Assembly: GCA_947044365.1 (NCBI GenBank)
Contig: OX345653.1
Location: 618,501 to 682,500 of the forward strand
Length of the DNA stretch: 64,000 bases
Source: Petrosia ficiformis
Lineage: Eukaryota > Porifera > Demospongiae > Haplosclerida > Petrosiidae
Direction of reading: 5' to 3'
This document shows positions 26,435-38,857 of the stretch, piece by piece (position 1 is the first letter of the stretch; each line of letters begins with the position of its first letter). The position numbers and the translations under genes were made by a program. A model generated the notes under the pieces. It made no database searches, was not told where the DNA came from, and saw only the letters and a list, made by a program, of their open reading frames with translations.

Positions 26435-28827
26435 ATGTCAATACAGAATTTCTTACTTTTGGAGTTTTTTATTTTTGTGTTGTGTACTTCAAACAGTACA
26501 AGTATAGTTATTGATGATTTTGATGAGGAAGATTCTTGTCTTGGTTTAGAAACTAGAATACCTGTACCTCCCAATGAGAAGGTCTTGTTAGATACACAGG
26601 ATTATCAATCACAGACTCTGATTAGTATTACAGGGGAAAGTAACATATGGGCATCAATTGACTTTGATGGTATTGATAATGGAGGTTTATTCAATCAAGT
26701 GAGTTTGATAATTATTGATGCAACAACATCATCCATGATAATAATTATATATATATATATATATATTATTTTTATGTGTTTAGTCATTATTTACCTCTTT
26801 GTTCTCAAGCCAAGCTAAAAGTGTATGTTTATAGCGGATCTATACCATAAAATTAACATTGCTCATTATGTATTTATATTTTTACTCAGTGGGTTGATCT
26901 GGATCAAGGTATTGCTTGTCAACACAGATTGCTTGCTTGTGATTTTGATAATCAACCTCAGAATAACTGGTTGATAAGTCAATACATTAATATCAGTGAT
27001 AATGGAGTTGATGAACTCGCTATATTTATGTCTTTTGGTGATAGTAATACTCAGTGTCCATGTGAACAGTCATTCTCATTATATACTTATGAAACAAATG
27101 TGATTGATGAAACAGGTCGTGTTAATGACACATTTTATAGTGACACTAGAGTGAGACTGTTTCATACTACTTTAAATTTGGAAACAGAGCAATTGCTACC
27201 CATTGATCATGATACCCAACGTTTCTCAATATCCTCCACTGGACTATATTTGTCAGTGGTTGATACGGGATCATGTACTGTAGTAAATCGTATTTTAGTG
27301 TATTACAATGTGTGTCCATATCAAGTAGTTAATATGGTTGTCTATCCTGAGACAGTTGCTCCACCTTTCAGTAATCCACAAGACAGAGTTGTTACTGGTA
27401 CATGTGTAGACAATGCTAGTCCAATATCAGGTGACTTAAATCTGGAGTGTAAAGTATCTGGAATATGGGGGGATACTCAAGTTATGTGTTCTTGTAATGC
27501 TGGGTATGAGAACATAAATGGAAGGTGTGAAGGTTAGTGATGTAGTGCTGTAGTGCTGTATGTAATTTGTGGAATTGATCAGTAAATTATTTTAAAAGAA
27601 AACCTGGAGTTGTTCCTGTAAACCCGTACTAAAACAGGAGACTCATCTTGATAGTCTGTATACACACACATGTAGAACTTGAACTCTACACATCAAAATT
27701 TCCTAGCAACAGCTAGTGGAACAAGTCAGTTCGGAAGATCAGAATGTATGTATTCAGAATCTCCTCATTACTTACACATAAATTGAAACAGAAGTCATAT
27801 ATAGTTAACAGCCCACAATAATAATGATTTTACCCTATTAATCCAATTAGACAAATGCAACCATACTATATAGCATGATTTCATTCAGCTAATTAATTAA
27901 TACTATTATAATAGAGTAATTTTATTGAGCCTTAATAACACAGTAGAGTTTTTTTAATTATCAATAACAATAATAAAATTATTATTAATAAAAACTGAAC
28001 GTTTCGACCCGAAGGTCTTCTTCAGCAGTATACAAAAAACAAAACCAAATAGCCTATTTATATACGGACAGATAACAAGTGATGACATCATGACAGTACA
28101 AAGAGTGAGAACAATGATGGTACAGGAATACAAAGGGTAGTACAGAAAATAACAAGGTTTGACATTGATGGTACAAGAAAAGTAAACTATGACATGAAGG
28201 TTTAGATTAAGTCTGTGATGGTAGAATAGAGTCCCAAGACGGATTAATGTGTACTCCAGGGTCTGTATTGATGGTGTCAGAAGTACTTTTTATTAAGATA
28301 GCTTCTCTGATCTTTCTTCTTCTCCAATTTTCTTCAACTGCTAAAACTTCACACTTGTCCCATAGTAGTAATGTTATATCATAACAAAATGAGAACTTAT
28401 AAGATACATGGTAACAAGAGATATTGAAACTAAATTAGCAAGTGAGACTATAAAGATAGAGTCAAGCCTGTCTCTATGCCTCAGGAACCAAGTGAAACAC
28501 ACCACATTAGACAGGTTCCACTAGTACTGTAATACACATATTACAACTGTTCAATATCAAACTACAATAATTATAGTTTGATATCAGACAGTTATACATA
28601 CAAATGTAAACGTTTGCACACATAAAGTAATTTTATTGTCAACTTTAGAAATCCCATCAACAATCTGTACATCAAGCTGTGACTCACAACTTGAAGACAC
28701 ACAGTATCAAGTTTGTTGTGATCCCAAAAACTATGGAAATTTTGTAAAAGTTATTAAAGAGAATGCTCATGTTGCTTATCTTGTTTGTCCACTGGAACCA
28801 CCAGATTGGTGCAACATTCAGTTTTAA
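26435..28827 (+). CDS. Secreted Eph-type ligand-binding domain protein with a Cys-rich tail
   Basis: Exons 26435-26698, 26890-27532 and 28649-28827 join in frame to 361 residues. A signal peptide (FLLLEFFIFVLCTSN) precedes an Eph receptor ligand-binding domain (WVDLDQG, YINISDNGVDELAIF, YETNVIDETGRV, GLYLSVVDTGSCTVVNRILV, YYNVCPYQVVNMVVYPETVA). Next is the Eph Sushi/EGF-like segment (VVTGTCVDN, GDTQVMCSCNAGYENING). The two receptor genes at the right end share these at high identity. Instead of continuing into GCC modules, FN3 and a membrane helix, the last exon adds a unique 59-residue tail with seven Cys (ICTSSCDSQ, QVCCDP, VCPLEPPDWC) and a stop. No membrane segment follows, so I infer a soluble ephrin-binding protein or truncated paralogue. 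The last exon assignment is less certain than the first two. Confidence 0.75.
27960..28380 (-). mobile_element. Penelope-like retroelement, 3' end, 5'-truncated
   Basis: On the minus strand, about 28380 to 28207 encodes the C-terminal end of a Penelope GIY-YIG endonuclease (LWDKCEVLAVEENWRRRKIREA, then HINPSWDSILP and a stop). About 175 bp further, near 28032-27994, lies a hammerhead-like core: CTGAAGA, a GACC-TTCG-GGTC stem, GAAAC. Penelope-like elements are known to carry hammerhead motifs near their ends. The element lies in antisense in intron 2 of the secreted Eph-LBD gene. Confidence 0.75.
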
Positions 28828-29918
28828 ACATTAAAAACATTTTGTTATAACCTTCACCAAAAACGTCTACTGACATTATCATATTTTTCATCAATTATTT
28901 GTAGCTATGATCATCATAAGTCCATTTTTTTTACATTTTTTATACCTCTAGCATTTTGTATATATAACCTACAACTTGTTTGATACTGTTTTAATCTCAT
29001 TTCAGTTTGAAAAGTATCATGTTTTCTATCTACGACACATTGATTCACAACAAATGTGCACATATGTATCTATAAAACAGCAGTGAAATGGAATGAACCA
29101 CCTGTTCTACAATATCCATAAAAACCAGTATTGAGTTTGCTGTCTGAATAGTTACAGAAATCCAATCATGTATCATGCTATGACATGGTAAATGTACACG
29201 CTAAGTTGATTGAACAAACATTACATCATAGGGAATTAGACATGAATGACAAAGGTTCTCGTTATTTTCAATGCTATAATTCTTCACTTTTGATTATAAT
29301 TATTATTAAATTATTGATTTTTGCAACTATAAGTAAAAAGCCTTTTCATATGGATGGACATATAATTATTGCATGAGGAATACAATATACTTTTTCTTCA
29401 CATACGTATCTTTGTTTCTTCTGCATGCATTTTAGTTATATCATGTTATCCTGCCGGAATGAAAGTTCATACAATAGATATTCCTTTGCAGGCATACTCC
29501 AGATTTTTAACCGAATTGAGTTTGGTTAATTTTACATACATAGGTGTGTATTGCAGACAGTTTACTTTCAGTACTAAATCTAAAAATGAATGGATTAAAT
29601 TTCATCTTTACCTACACCCAATTCAGTGCAATCATTTATGTTAAATACTGAGTATTTCGAAATCATTCAGCATGCTTTTCCGATATGTATGCATCTACAT
29701 ATTTCTTTCTGAACATGTCAACATCGGTTTAGTTGTAATTATTATAAACATGTTTTAATAATAAAGTGCATGCATCTTTTGGAACAAAGTAAAATATATA
29801 ATACAAAACACTCAATATTAATTAAAATTCAAGTTTTTTTTTTTGATTAATTTTTTTTTATTAAAAAGTTAATTAAGCTTAATATTTTTTGCCCTACCCA
29901 TTCCACGTGGTCGTGAGA
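28828..29918. other. Intergenic region upstream of EMC1
   Basis: AT-rich sequence with only short unsupported ORFs. A CACGTG E-box at 29904-29909 lies 9 bp before the EMC1 ATG. Confidence 0.6.
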
Positions 29919-32310
29919 ATGAAATACATTTGTGTGAATTTGATATTAGTTCACTTCATTCTGAACACAGTCTATGGTTTATATGAAGATCAAGTTGGTG
30001 ATAAAGATTGGTAAATACATTCAGTAATGTATACCCAATAATATACACACACTGTTTCCATATTTTTAGGCATCAGTCATATGTAGGTCATGTGACGTGG
30101 TTATCTTTTGATTATGTATTAAGTGGACGTAGAAAGGTTCTTTTAGCTACAGAAGGCGGGGTTATAGCAGCTGTTAATGCTGGGCCTGGAACTATTGGTG
30201 AGTAAGTACAGAAGGGTGATCAAAACAGAGTACTGTCGCCCATTTCACCATTACCCTTTTTCCTGACGAAACCTTAGTTTGACCAGCTAAATACCAAAAA
30301 TTTATCATTACAAATACTTGTTAAATAATGTAGCATTGGTAGAGAAATGACCTCTTTCCTCAGTCCGGGCCAGGAATCGGCTGAAATTCTGAAATTGATT
30401 ATTACTGACTCCAAATCGATTAAAATCAGTGTAAGTAATTAGGCCAATTAATACAGTAAACTCCTCCCATTTGATGATCAAAAAGACTTCCTGTCACTTC
30501 CACATTATACACTGATGTCGCATGCTTGAAAAGTATGTCTTGTGGAATAATTAGCATAATCGATATCACAGACGTATAATTGATAATTGATCAATATAAT
30601 ATATTGATTGATCGATTAATCATCCCAGCCTAGTAATAATTATAGAGAGTGTACTATTACCCTGCTATAGTTGAGTATGTCCAACTACTAAATAATTTGT
30701 ATTTGACTGAACACCTTTCAATATAGAACTGTCATTTTGTACTCAATCGGTAAATATGAATTATTTTTACTCAGCTTGGAGACGAGAGCTAGAAAAAAAT
30801 GGAGTAGCTGCTGTATTACATCATCGTTCATCTCTATTGACTGTCTCAGGAAATGAATTTTTAACTATTCGGAGCTGGGATTTGGACACTGGGTTATTAA
30901 AGTGGGAGATTCCGACCAATGTTGCCATAGCAACAAAGAACTCGTTGGATAGCCAATGGAGACCTGGTGGTGTCCTAGCAACACTCGCTGGAAATAAGAA
31001 AGGTATTTATATAAGTATCAAGTATGAAATATCTAGCATATTATATTAATTATTAATTATTATTTGGAATGCTGAGTTTTCCTAAGGGACCACAGCAGCT
31101 CCAACCTATTCCTTTGAAGTCAAACGTTTATGTTAGAAGAATGTTGTAACATTGTCAGTCATGCTTGAGTATATCCAACTATACAGAACACACACATGTA
31201 TATGAGTTAGATTCCTAGTGACTATCAACATTTTTCACTTTCCTTCTTCAGCATTATTAATTAGTTTATAATTTCATATATACATATATATGAAGCGATT
31301 TCATTACCAACTCCCTAGCGTAGGGCTTGCTTAAGCTTGCCCAAATAGTAATATTTTTTGTAATAATATGTCACATCGTTCTATAGACTACTTAGTTGTA
31401 GTATCTGGTAGTAATATGATGGTTTATTCAGCTCGATCTGGTAAGGAACAATGGAATACTACATTACCAGAAGGGTGAGTTACACAACACAATACTTTTA
31501 TATTATAATAATTATAATTTTATTTAGTATTCCTTGTACGCTGACATCACAAGGAGCTTCAATAACTGTATGGTTGCTCGGCAACCAAGAATTAACTTCC
31601 TGGGAGTACAAAATAGGCAGCAAAACTCCACCAGAAAATTTAGTAAGTGATTGAATAAAAAAGAGACCTTTTCCTGAAACTAATTTCAAGCATGTGGCCA
31701 TTTTATACAAGGAGTATATTAATTTACTATATAAGAAGCAGACTTAGCATAATAGTAATAGATAAGAGTAAAGATTACACACTTCAACTTTCAAGGTAAT
31801 AGTAATAGTAATAATTACACTGATTTTTAAGGTAATAATATTATAGTATATTACATTGACCTAGGAGGTAATACATGTAGTAATGATAATATACTGATTT
31901 TTAAGGTAATATAGTATATTACATTGACTTAGGAGGTAATACATGTAGTAATAGTAATATACTGATGTTTAAGGTAATATAGTATATTACATTGACCTAG
32001 GAGGTAATACATGCGGTAATGATAATATACTGATGTTTAAGGTAATATAGTATATTACATTGACCTAGGAGGTAATACATGCGGTAATGATAATATACTG
32101 ATGTTTAAGGTAATATATAGTAATATTAATATATTGCATTGCTATTGACCCCATGTCTGAAATAAGAAGCCCAATGATTGCTTTTCTTGGATCCAAACAT
32201 TGATTTACTGTACAAATTGTCAGAACGATGTTAAATGTATGGAAATGAAAAGATGTATTACAAATTGTACTTCATATGACAATATATGAATATATATATA
32301 TATATATAAT

Positions 32311-32389
<79 letters not shown>

Positions 32390-35300
32390 TAATATATATA
32401 ATATATATATACATGTAGTACATTTATGTACTATATCACATATTACAGTATACTTATTATATATGATATAAATACTTGTAATTATACATTGTACAATTGT
32501 GTATATTACAGCATACTCTTGTTGGTTCTTGGTTGACACCAGATATAGAGTGTGTTATATCGGGTGATGATGAACAGAGTGTAGTGGTGTGTTTCACAGG
32601 AGAGGAAAATACACAAATATATGCAGCCAACTTAACCAATGATGCATTTCTACCAATACAGATAGAGGTATGGCTAGAGTGGATAAATGAATGGATATAT
32701 TGATGTACCAATGAATGGATGGATAGATAATTGATGTACTAATGGGTGGCTGGATAGATAGATAGATAGATGGATGGATAAATAGATGGATGGATGGATG
32801 GATAGATGGATGGATAGATAAATAGATGGACAGTCAGATGGTCAAACAGATGGATGAAGGACGGTTAGATAGATAGATAGATGGATAGATAGATGGATGA
32901 ATGTTTGTATAAGGATAGAGGATAGGTAATAAATACATTGAATTGAACAGACGGATATATTAATTAATAGATAGAATAATGTCTTAATCATCTTTCTATT
33001 CAGGGAGTAAGTACCTTACCATATCCACTTCACCTTCATGCTACATCAGGAAACTTCATTCATATTGGATCTGATCTTTATAAATTAAACACACCCACTA
33101 GTACACTTTCTCACATTTGTTCAAGTTGTCGTACAGGAGACGGCCAAACAGAGAAAGGAGGGACTGTTAGACTGACAGTAGAAGAGAGGGGACAGAATGT
33201 TTTGTTACGATACATAACAGAGTATGATAATGGAGAATTTGAGGTGGATACAAGAGCTATTAGAGGGAGTGTGGCTATTGTGAGTTCAATATTCAGTATA
33301 TCTGTTGATAATAGGCAGCATCTTCCTATAGCTTAGGATTTGAAGTATGTATATACTGGCACTAATTGTTTGAATACATAGCTCATACATAGTAATGTAT
33401 TTGTGTTAAACTTGTCATATTTTTGACGTTGACATGAAATTGAGCTCATTATATATTCATAGATTTGACTGACTACACCACTCAGTTTCCTAGGTAATTG
33501 CACACATGCACAAAATTATATTGCAATTTTCATGTAAACTCAGTTTCAATTCAGCATTATTCTAGACAATGATATATTGTACAACTCACAAACAATGTAA
33601 AGAGACATTATTTTTACTATTGTTATGTTATTGTAATCCACTAGTCTAATTGTCTCCTGTACAGTTGGTATATAAGTGGAATAATTTTTTTACGATAAGT
33701 GTTAGTTCAGTATATTTAGTTATTATATCTGATTTGTCCAGTTGAGTGTGTTATCTTAGTTACTATAGTTACTATATATCGATTTGTTTAGTTCATTGTG
33801 TTATCTAAGAATTACTATATATAATGGTTTTGCCTAGTTGCTAAGTTGCTAAGCTACTAAGTTACTATATCTGATTTGGCTGTGTAATTCATTTCTCTTC
33901 AGGTGAAAGTTTTTGCATTTCATAAAACTGATGGTAGCTTGACATGGCGATTATTAGTAGTAAGAAAAGACTCCAGTGTTGCTTTAATCTCCCAGACAGG
34001 TGAATTAAATCTACCTTTCCTCTCACTTCTGACTCATCTCTCTGCATCTTTCGCAGGTGATCTTGTGTGGGTTAGAGAAGAAGGTCTTGCAAATATCATT
34101 GCTGTTGAAATGGTGGACCTACCCTCGGCACAGTTTGAAGCAGAAGGGTTCCTCTCTCTTCTGGAATCTGATGCCAATCCTTTGACACTTGCTATGAGAA
34201 GATGGAAATTACAAGTTTCTCTTGTGCAAGACGTTATCAAAGATGTTTTAGAAAGGGGTATGGCTTCTCTCATTCAACCAACCAGCTCAGAAGAACTGTT
34301 GAGAGATATATTCAACACAAGAAAGATCATACTTGCTGTTACAGCTTATAATAAGGTAGGTGTGGTCACCGGTATGATCAAACACATTTCATATCCTTCA
34401 ATTAGAAAATTTTTCTTCAAGCGTTTCTCATTTTGCAGAGAAACAAAGAAGAATCTTTAGTTTCTAACTGCCATAATTTGTTGTATTTTGTATTTAAAAA
34501 GTGTGTAGCATGCATTGTTTTTTTTCTAGGAAAAATTTTCAAGGGGGGTGTAGGTTAGAGCTAAAATACATAAAATTAATATTAATGTACTTTGGTGCAT
34601 GCTCCTCTTCAGCATATAGTAGCTGCCTTATTTCACATTTAGCTTGTGTTTAGTCAGCTACAAACTTGCAGCCAAGTCATGTCAAGCTTGCACTTTGAAG
34701 AGTGACTCGGCATTATTCATCACCTAAAGTATAAAAGCCAGGCCCACAGATTGTGAATGTTTGGACTAGAAAGCCTAGAAGAAGTGCTGTTTGACAATCA
34801 AACCATTTACATGTATTTAATTTCCCAAATAATTAACAATTTTCAAGTGAAAATTGGCTAAAGCTCACGGTGAGGGGGGCTGGGAGGAGGAAATAGTATA
34901 ATGCCCCCTCAACTCCCTGAAAAAAAACCTTGAGCTTGCATTGTATGTACGTGTACTTGTACAACTTGGAAATGTTCTTTAATAAGCAACAATGGCTGAT
35001 TCATCAAATTTCATAGATATTTGAATATCAATAATTTAATCAAAATTGATGAATCGTTGCTCAGCACAATCCAATAGTACAACTAGTCACATATATGCAT
35101 ACGTGTAAAAATATGAATGGCTGCATTAGGAGGTGTGGTCTCTAGTACTAAACTTACAATGGCTTGTCTAATAACATGCAATGCACCAGAGACCCTGGCT
35201 ATCTCCTATACTTCATATTCTCACTTCATTTAGATTTATGCATTGGATAGTAATATTGGTCAAATAATTTGGCAGTTGTATCTTCCTCTACTCCACCCAC

Positions 35301-38244
35301 TACCTGACAATAATATTCTTCTCTATGTTCTTCGTTCTTCCTCCCATCCTCCACACCCTCCGTTAGCTGTGCTAGTGGGTGGGGCTGAAAACTGTGATAA
35401 TTCTATCATTTTTTTCTTTGATCCTATTACTGGAGAACTGACCAATGAAAATCCACCATGTTTGTCACATGATATTCGTCAGAGTATTCTTCTCCCATTG
35501 ACTGACAATACTCATCAAAGGGTTCTATTATTTCTTGATAGTATGGGATTCACTCATTGTTATCCCGCTGGGTGTGGTCAAACCAATCAGAATGTACCTG
35601 TTTTTATATATACTGGTGATATTAAAAGAGGTATTATGAGTGGATATCAAGTCAAAGATGAAGATAATCCTGCTAAACAGGTGTGGCAGATAGTGGTACC
35701 ATCAAATGAAAGAATATTAATTGTTGCTGATAAACCCTCAGGTAAGAGCTACATCACTGTAGTATACGAATGAGTTTTTAACCACCTGATATGAGACTGT
35801 GTGTAGTATACATTGTAGTATAGGAATGAGTCTTAAACTTAAGAACGTTATGTGCTGTACATTGTTGTATAGGAATGTGTCTTTACATTAAAAGATCTTG
35901 TGTAGTGTACGTTGTAGTATAGGAATGATTCTTTAATTTATGAGATCTTGTATACTGTATGTTGTAGTGTAGTAATGTGTTTGGTAAGAGACTTTGTATA
36001 TAGCACATTGGTATAGGAATGAGTCTTTAACCACCTGTAAGAAACCATGCGTACATTTTTACTAACAATCATGAAATTTTCTGAATGGAAGAGTCCACAT
36101 TTTGATAAGTATGATGTTTTTGTTTCTTTGATATATTATAGACCACGCACATTCTCTGGGACGTGTCAGAGCTAATCGAGATGTCCAGTACAAATACCTG
36201 AACCCTAATATGATTGCCATGGTAACACAAACATTTGAGCAATCAAAATGTATGTTAAGTATTATATAATACTAAATGTTTCATGACATTATTTCTAAAG
36301 CCTCTTTAGTAATTTATTTACTTGATTCTGTTACTGGAGGTGTGGTTTATAGATCGGTTCATAAACATGCCTCCGAACCTGTTGGGATTCTACTCTGTGA
36401 AAACTGGATAATTGTGAGTCATTCATCATGCATGTGAAATTAAGTGTTGTTTAATAAAGAATTAGCCTTATTAGTAACTCGTTAATAGTTAATATTAGTA
36501 ACTAACTACATTATGTGTCCATTTTAATTACCTATGCTTATTTCAATAGACATGTAACTTCATTTATATATACTAAATATCCAGTTCAAGGTTTATTGGG
36601 TGACCATTTAGTGTTGTTTTTATATAGCCACAAAGGCATTATATCATATTAATAATATTCATAGCTGTGATGTCATCCATAGATCATCAAGTTAATTAAT
36701 GTAAACACTGTCAGACAAAAAATATATTATTAGTTTAATCTGCTCTCCTATAGTATTATTATTACAATATCAAGTCTCATCGTAATGAACTAGCTGTTAT
36801 TGAAATGTATGATCCTAGAAATGAAACAGAGTTAGTAAATGATCACAAAACAATAGATATGTTCATAATATCTCATATGTATATTGTGTGTAGTGGTGCA
36901 CTAATATGGGATACTCCGATAAACCACTTTAGATATTACTGATAACAGATCTGATATTACATCTATCTTCCATTATCTGATTCTTACAAAGAAATGTGTA
37001 TTTTCTTAATAATTATGAGTATCAAGTGTTGTAATAATAAGAAATGACATTAGTACAATATCAGTTACATCACTCATTGATCCAATTATTGGTGCATCAC
37101 TAATTCTGTGTGTTGTCGTGGGGTGTTTACATGTTGATGGTATGTGTGTATCGTTCAGTGTAATGTATACATGTTGATGGTATGTTGTGTATCGTTCATT
37201 ATAGTGTATACATGTTGATGGTATGTTGTGTATTGTTCATATATAGGTCTGTGTGGTCTTCATTGGCTCCACCAACACTTCCTTTAGTCACTACACAAAG
37301 TTATATCTTCCCCACCTCCATTGTAACCCTTTCTCTCTCAACTACACAGAGGGGAATCACTAGTAGGAGTTTGTTATGTAAGTAATACACACATATTTGA
37401 CATAAACAGACATAACACAATGTCATATGATAGTATCGCTCTATTCAAGAATGACATACATATTAGGAGTTTGTTATGTAAGTAATACACACAGAGACAT
37501 TACAAAATGTCATATAACAGTATTGCTCTATTCAAGAATGGCATAAATTGTTTACGTATCCTTTGCCAAATGACTATAAAGGGGAATACATTTGGAGAAT
37601 GTAAACATTTACAAAATTATTTTTGAGAGTAAGACTTCTGACCAAAATTTCTAAATTCTTTTTGATAATGCTTTAAGCAGCTGAACTGCATATACGTACT
37701 GAATTTGTCTTTGTAAATTACGATATTCTTCATTTCATCAGTTGGACTTAATTCAGGACATGTTGTAGCTCTGAGAAAGGATTTTCTTGATCCACGACGT
37801 AATATCACAGCAACACAGGAAATGATGTAAGATATCACATGACTATCATATGACCAATCACATCAATCAACATTTATATAGGGATGAAGGAGTACCTCCA
37901 TATATACCGGAGATACAAATACAAGCACGTTCCTATATTAACTATAATCAAACCGTGTCAGCTATAAAAGGAATTAAAACTGCTCATACTGGATTAGAAT
38001 CAACGTCTATTGTATTTGTGTATGGAATAGGTAAGCCACTTCCACTAAACACTCCTTGTTAACTACTTTAGTTCTTTTAACAGATCTTTATCTCACACGA
38101 GTTCAACCATCTCGTCAGTTTGATCTCTTAGCTGAAGATTTTGATTATACACTAATTGCAGGGGTTGTTGTTGCACTTGTTCTAGCAACATTTATATTGT
38201 CCTTCCTCTCATCTAGAAAAACACTAAAATTACTTTGGAAGTAG
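29919..38244 (+). CDS. EMC1: ER membrane protein complex subunit 1
   Basis: Exons 29919-30010, 30070-30197, 30775-31002, 31387-31474, 31528-31642, 32512-32667, 33004-33279, 33903-33999, 34057-34355, 35234-35741, 36142-36249, 36301-36413, 36754-36830, 37247-37377, 37742-37826, 37882-38030 and 38084-38244 join to 936 residues (human 993). The order is signal peptide, YEDQVGDKDW, PQQ-like propeller with WDLDTGLLKWE, the DUF1620 C-terminal part (SYIFPTSIV, RGITSRSLL, YINYNQTVSAIKGI, LESTSIVFVYGI, LTRVQPSRQFD) and one C-terminal membrane helix. EMC inserts tail-anchored and multipass proteins. The 57-nt segment 34000-34056 has intron borders but no stop and keeps frame, so it may be retained (955 residues). 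Introns hold several tandem arrays. Confidence 0.94.
31795..32120. repeat. About 70-bp minisatellite, EMC1 intron 5
   Basis: Four to five imperfect units contain ttacattgacctaggaggta followed by atacatg and atatactgat. Confidence 0.85.
32283..32412. repeat. TA dinucleotide tract, EMC1 intron 5
   Basis: A nearly pure (TA)n tract of about 130 bp, interrupted by two ATTAT blocks. Confidence 0.95.
32700..32905. repeat. GATA/GATG microsatellite, EMC1 intron 6
   Basis: Interspersed GATA and GGAT tetranucleotides through most of the intron. Confidence 0.85.
35745..36040. repeat. Imperfect about 60-bp repeats, EMC1 intron 10
   Basis: Four to five decayed copies of a unit containing gtagtataggaatgagtctt. 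Confidence 0.6.
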
Positions 38245-38572
38245 TAGTTATTATTATTAATCTTCTACAATTTTTTTGTTAAAGTAATCAATAGTTTTAT
38301 TTTGTACTATCCACAATAGTTAATGCCCATGGCTAATTTCCTCCAAAGATTCTGTTAGTACCATGGGACTAGTGCAAGCCAGACTCTAGTCACCAGAGTA
38401 TGATCTGTACAGCACTAAAATTAAGTATATAATAATAGTAGTGTTACAATATGTACTGATAACTAGAATAAATGGTGTGCTGCATTAAATAATAACCACA
38501 CTCCATTTACACGAAAGTGATGTCATACTAATAGTCAAGGGTGTGGTTGTATTCAGGAAGCTTCGAGTAGAG
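38245..38572. other. Intergenic region downstream of EMC1
   Basis: No gene or repeat is recognised here apart from AT-rich sequence. Confidence 0.5.
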
Positions 38573-38857
38573 ATGGGTTTACAAGAGGTAAGTTAATTAA
38601 ATAATCATTTCTAAACAATAATTATATTATATATATATATTATATATAGTGTAGTGTCATTTCATGTACTGTTTTAGTTTTTAAAAATGTCATTTTGTAT
38701 CACAATTTCTGCTTACGCGTACCACCGAAGGTTAGTCTCACCAGCCGCACCCCCTCTAAACTCGGGAGCTGTAGAGCGTCTGGCAACAGTGGCCAATATG
38801 TTGGGGGAGGATATATATGTGATCAGGGTGTGTGCCAAGAAGTTAATTGTATCTTAA
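38573..38857 (+). CDS. Unrecognised small protein, two exons
   Basis: A possible gene joins a 15-bp first exon (38573-38587, MGLQE, donor GTAAGT) to 38678-38857 after a TTTTAG acceptor, in phase 0, giving 64 residues and a TAA stop. The second exon is richer in CpG and GC than its surroundings, like real exons of this window. The product has a mildly hydrophobic start (FCITISAYAYH), a Pro/Ala-rich middle (SPAAPPLNSG) and a helix-like end (AVERLATVANMLGEDIYVI). I do not recognise the family. Part of the second exon is also open in another frame. It could be a taxon-restricted small protein or chance. Confidence 0.35.
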
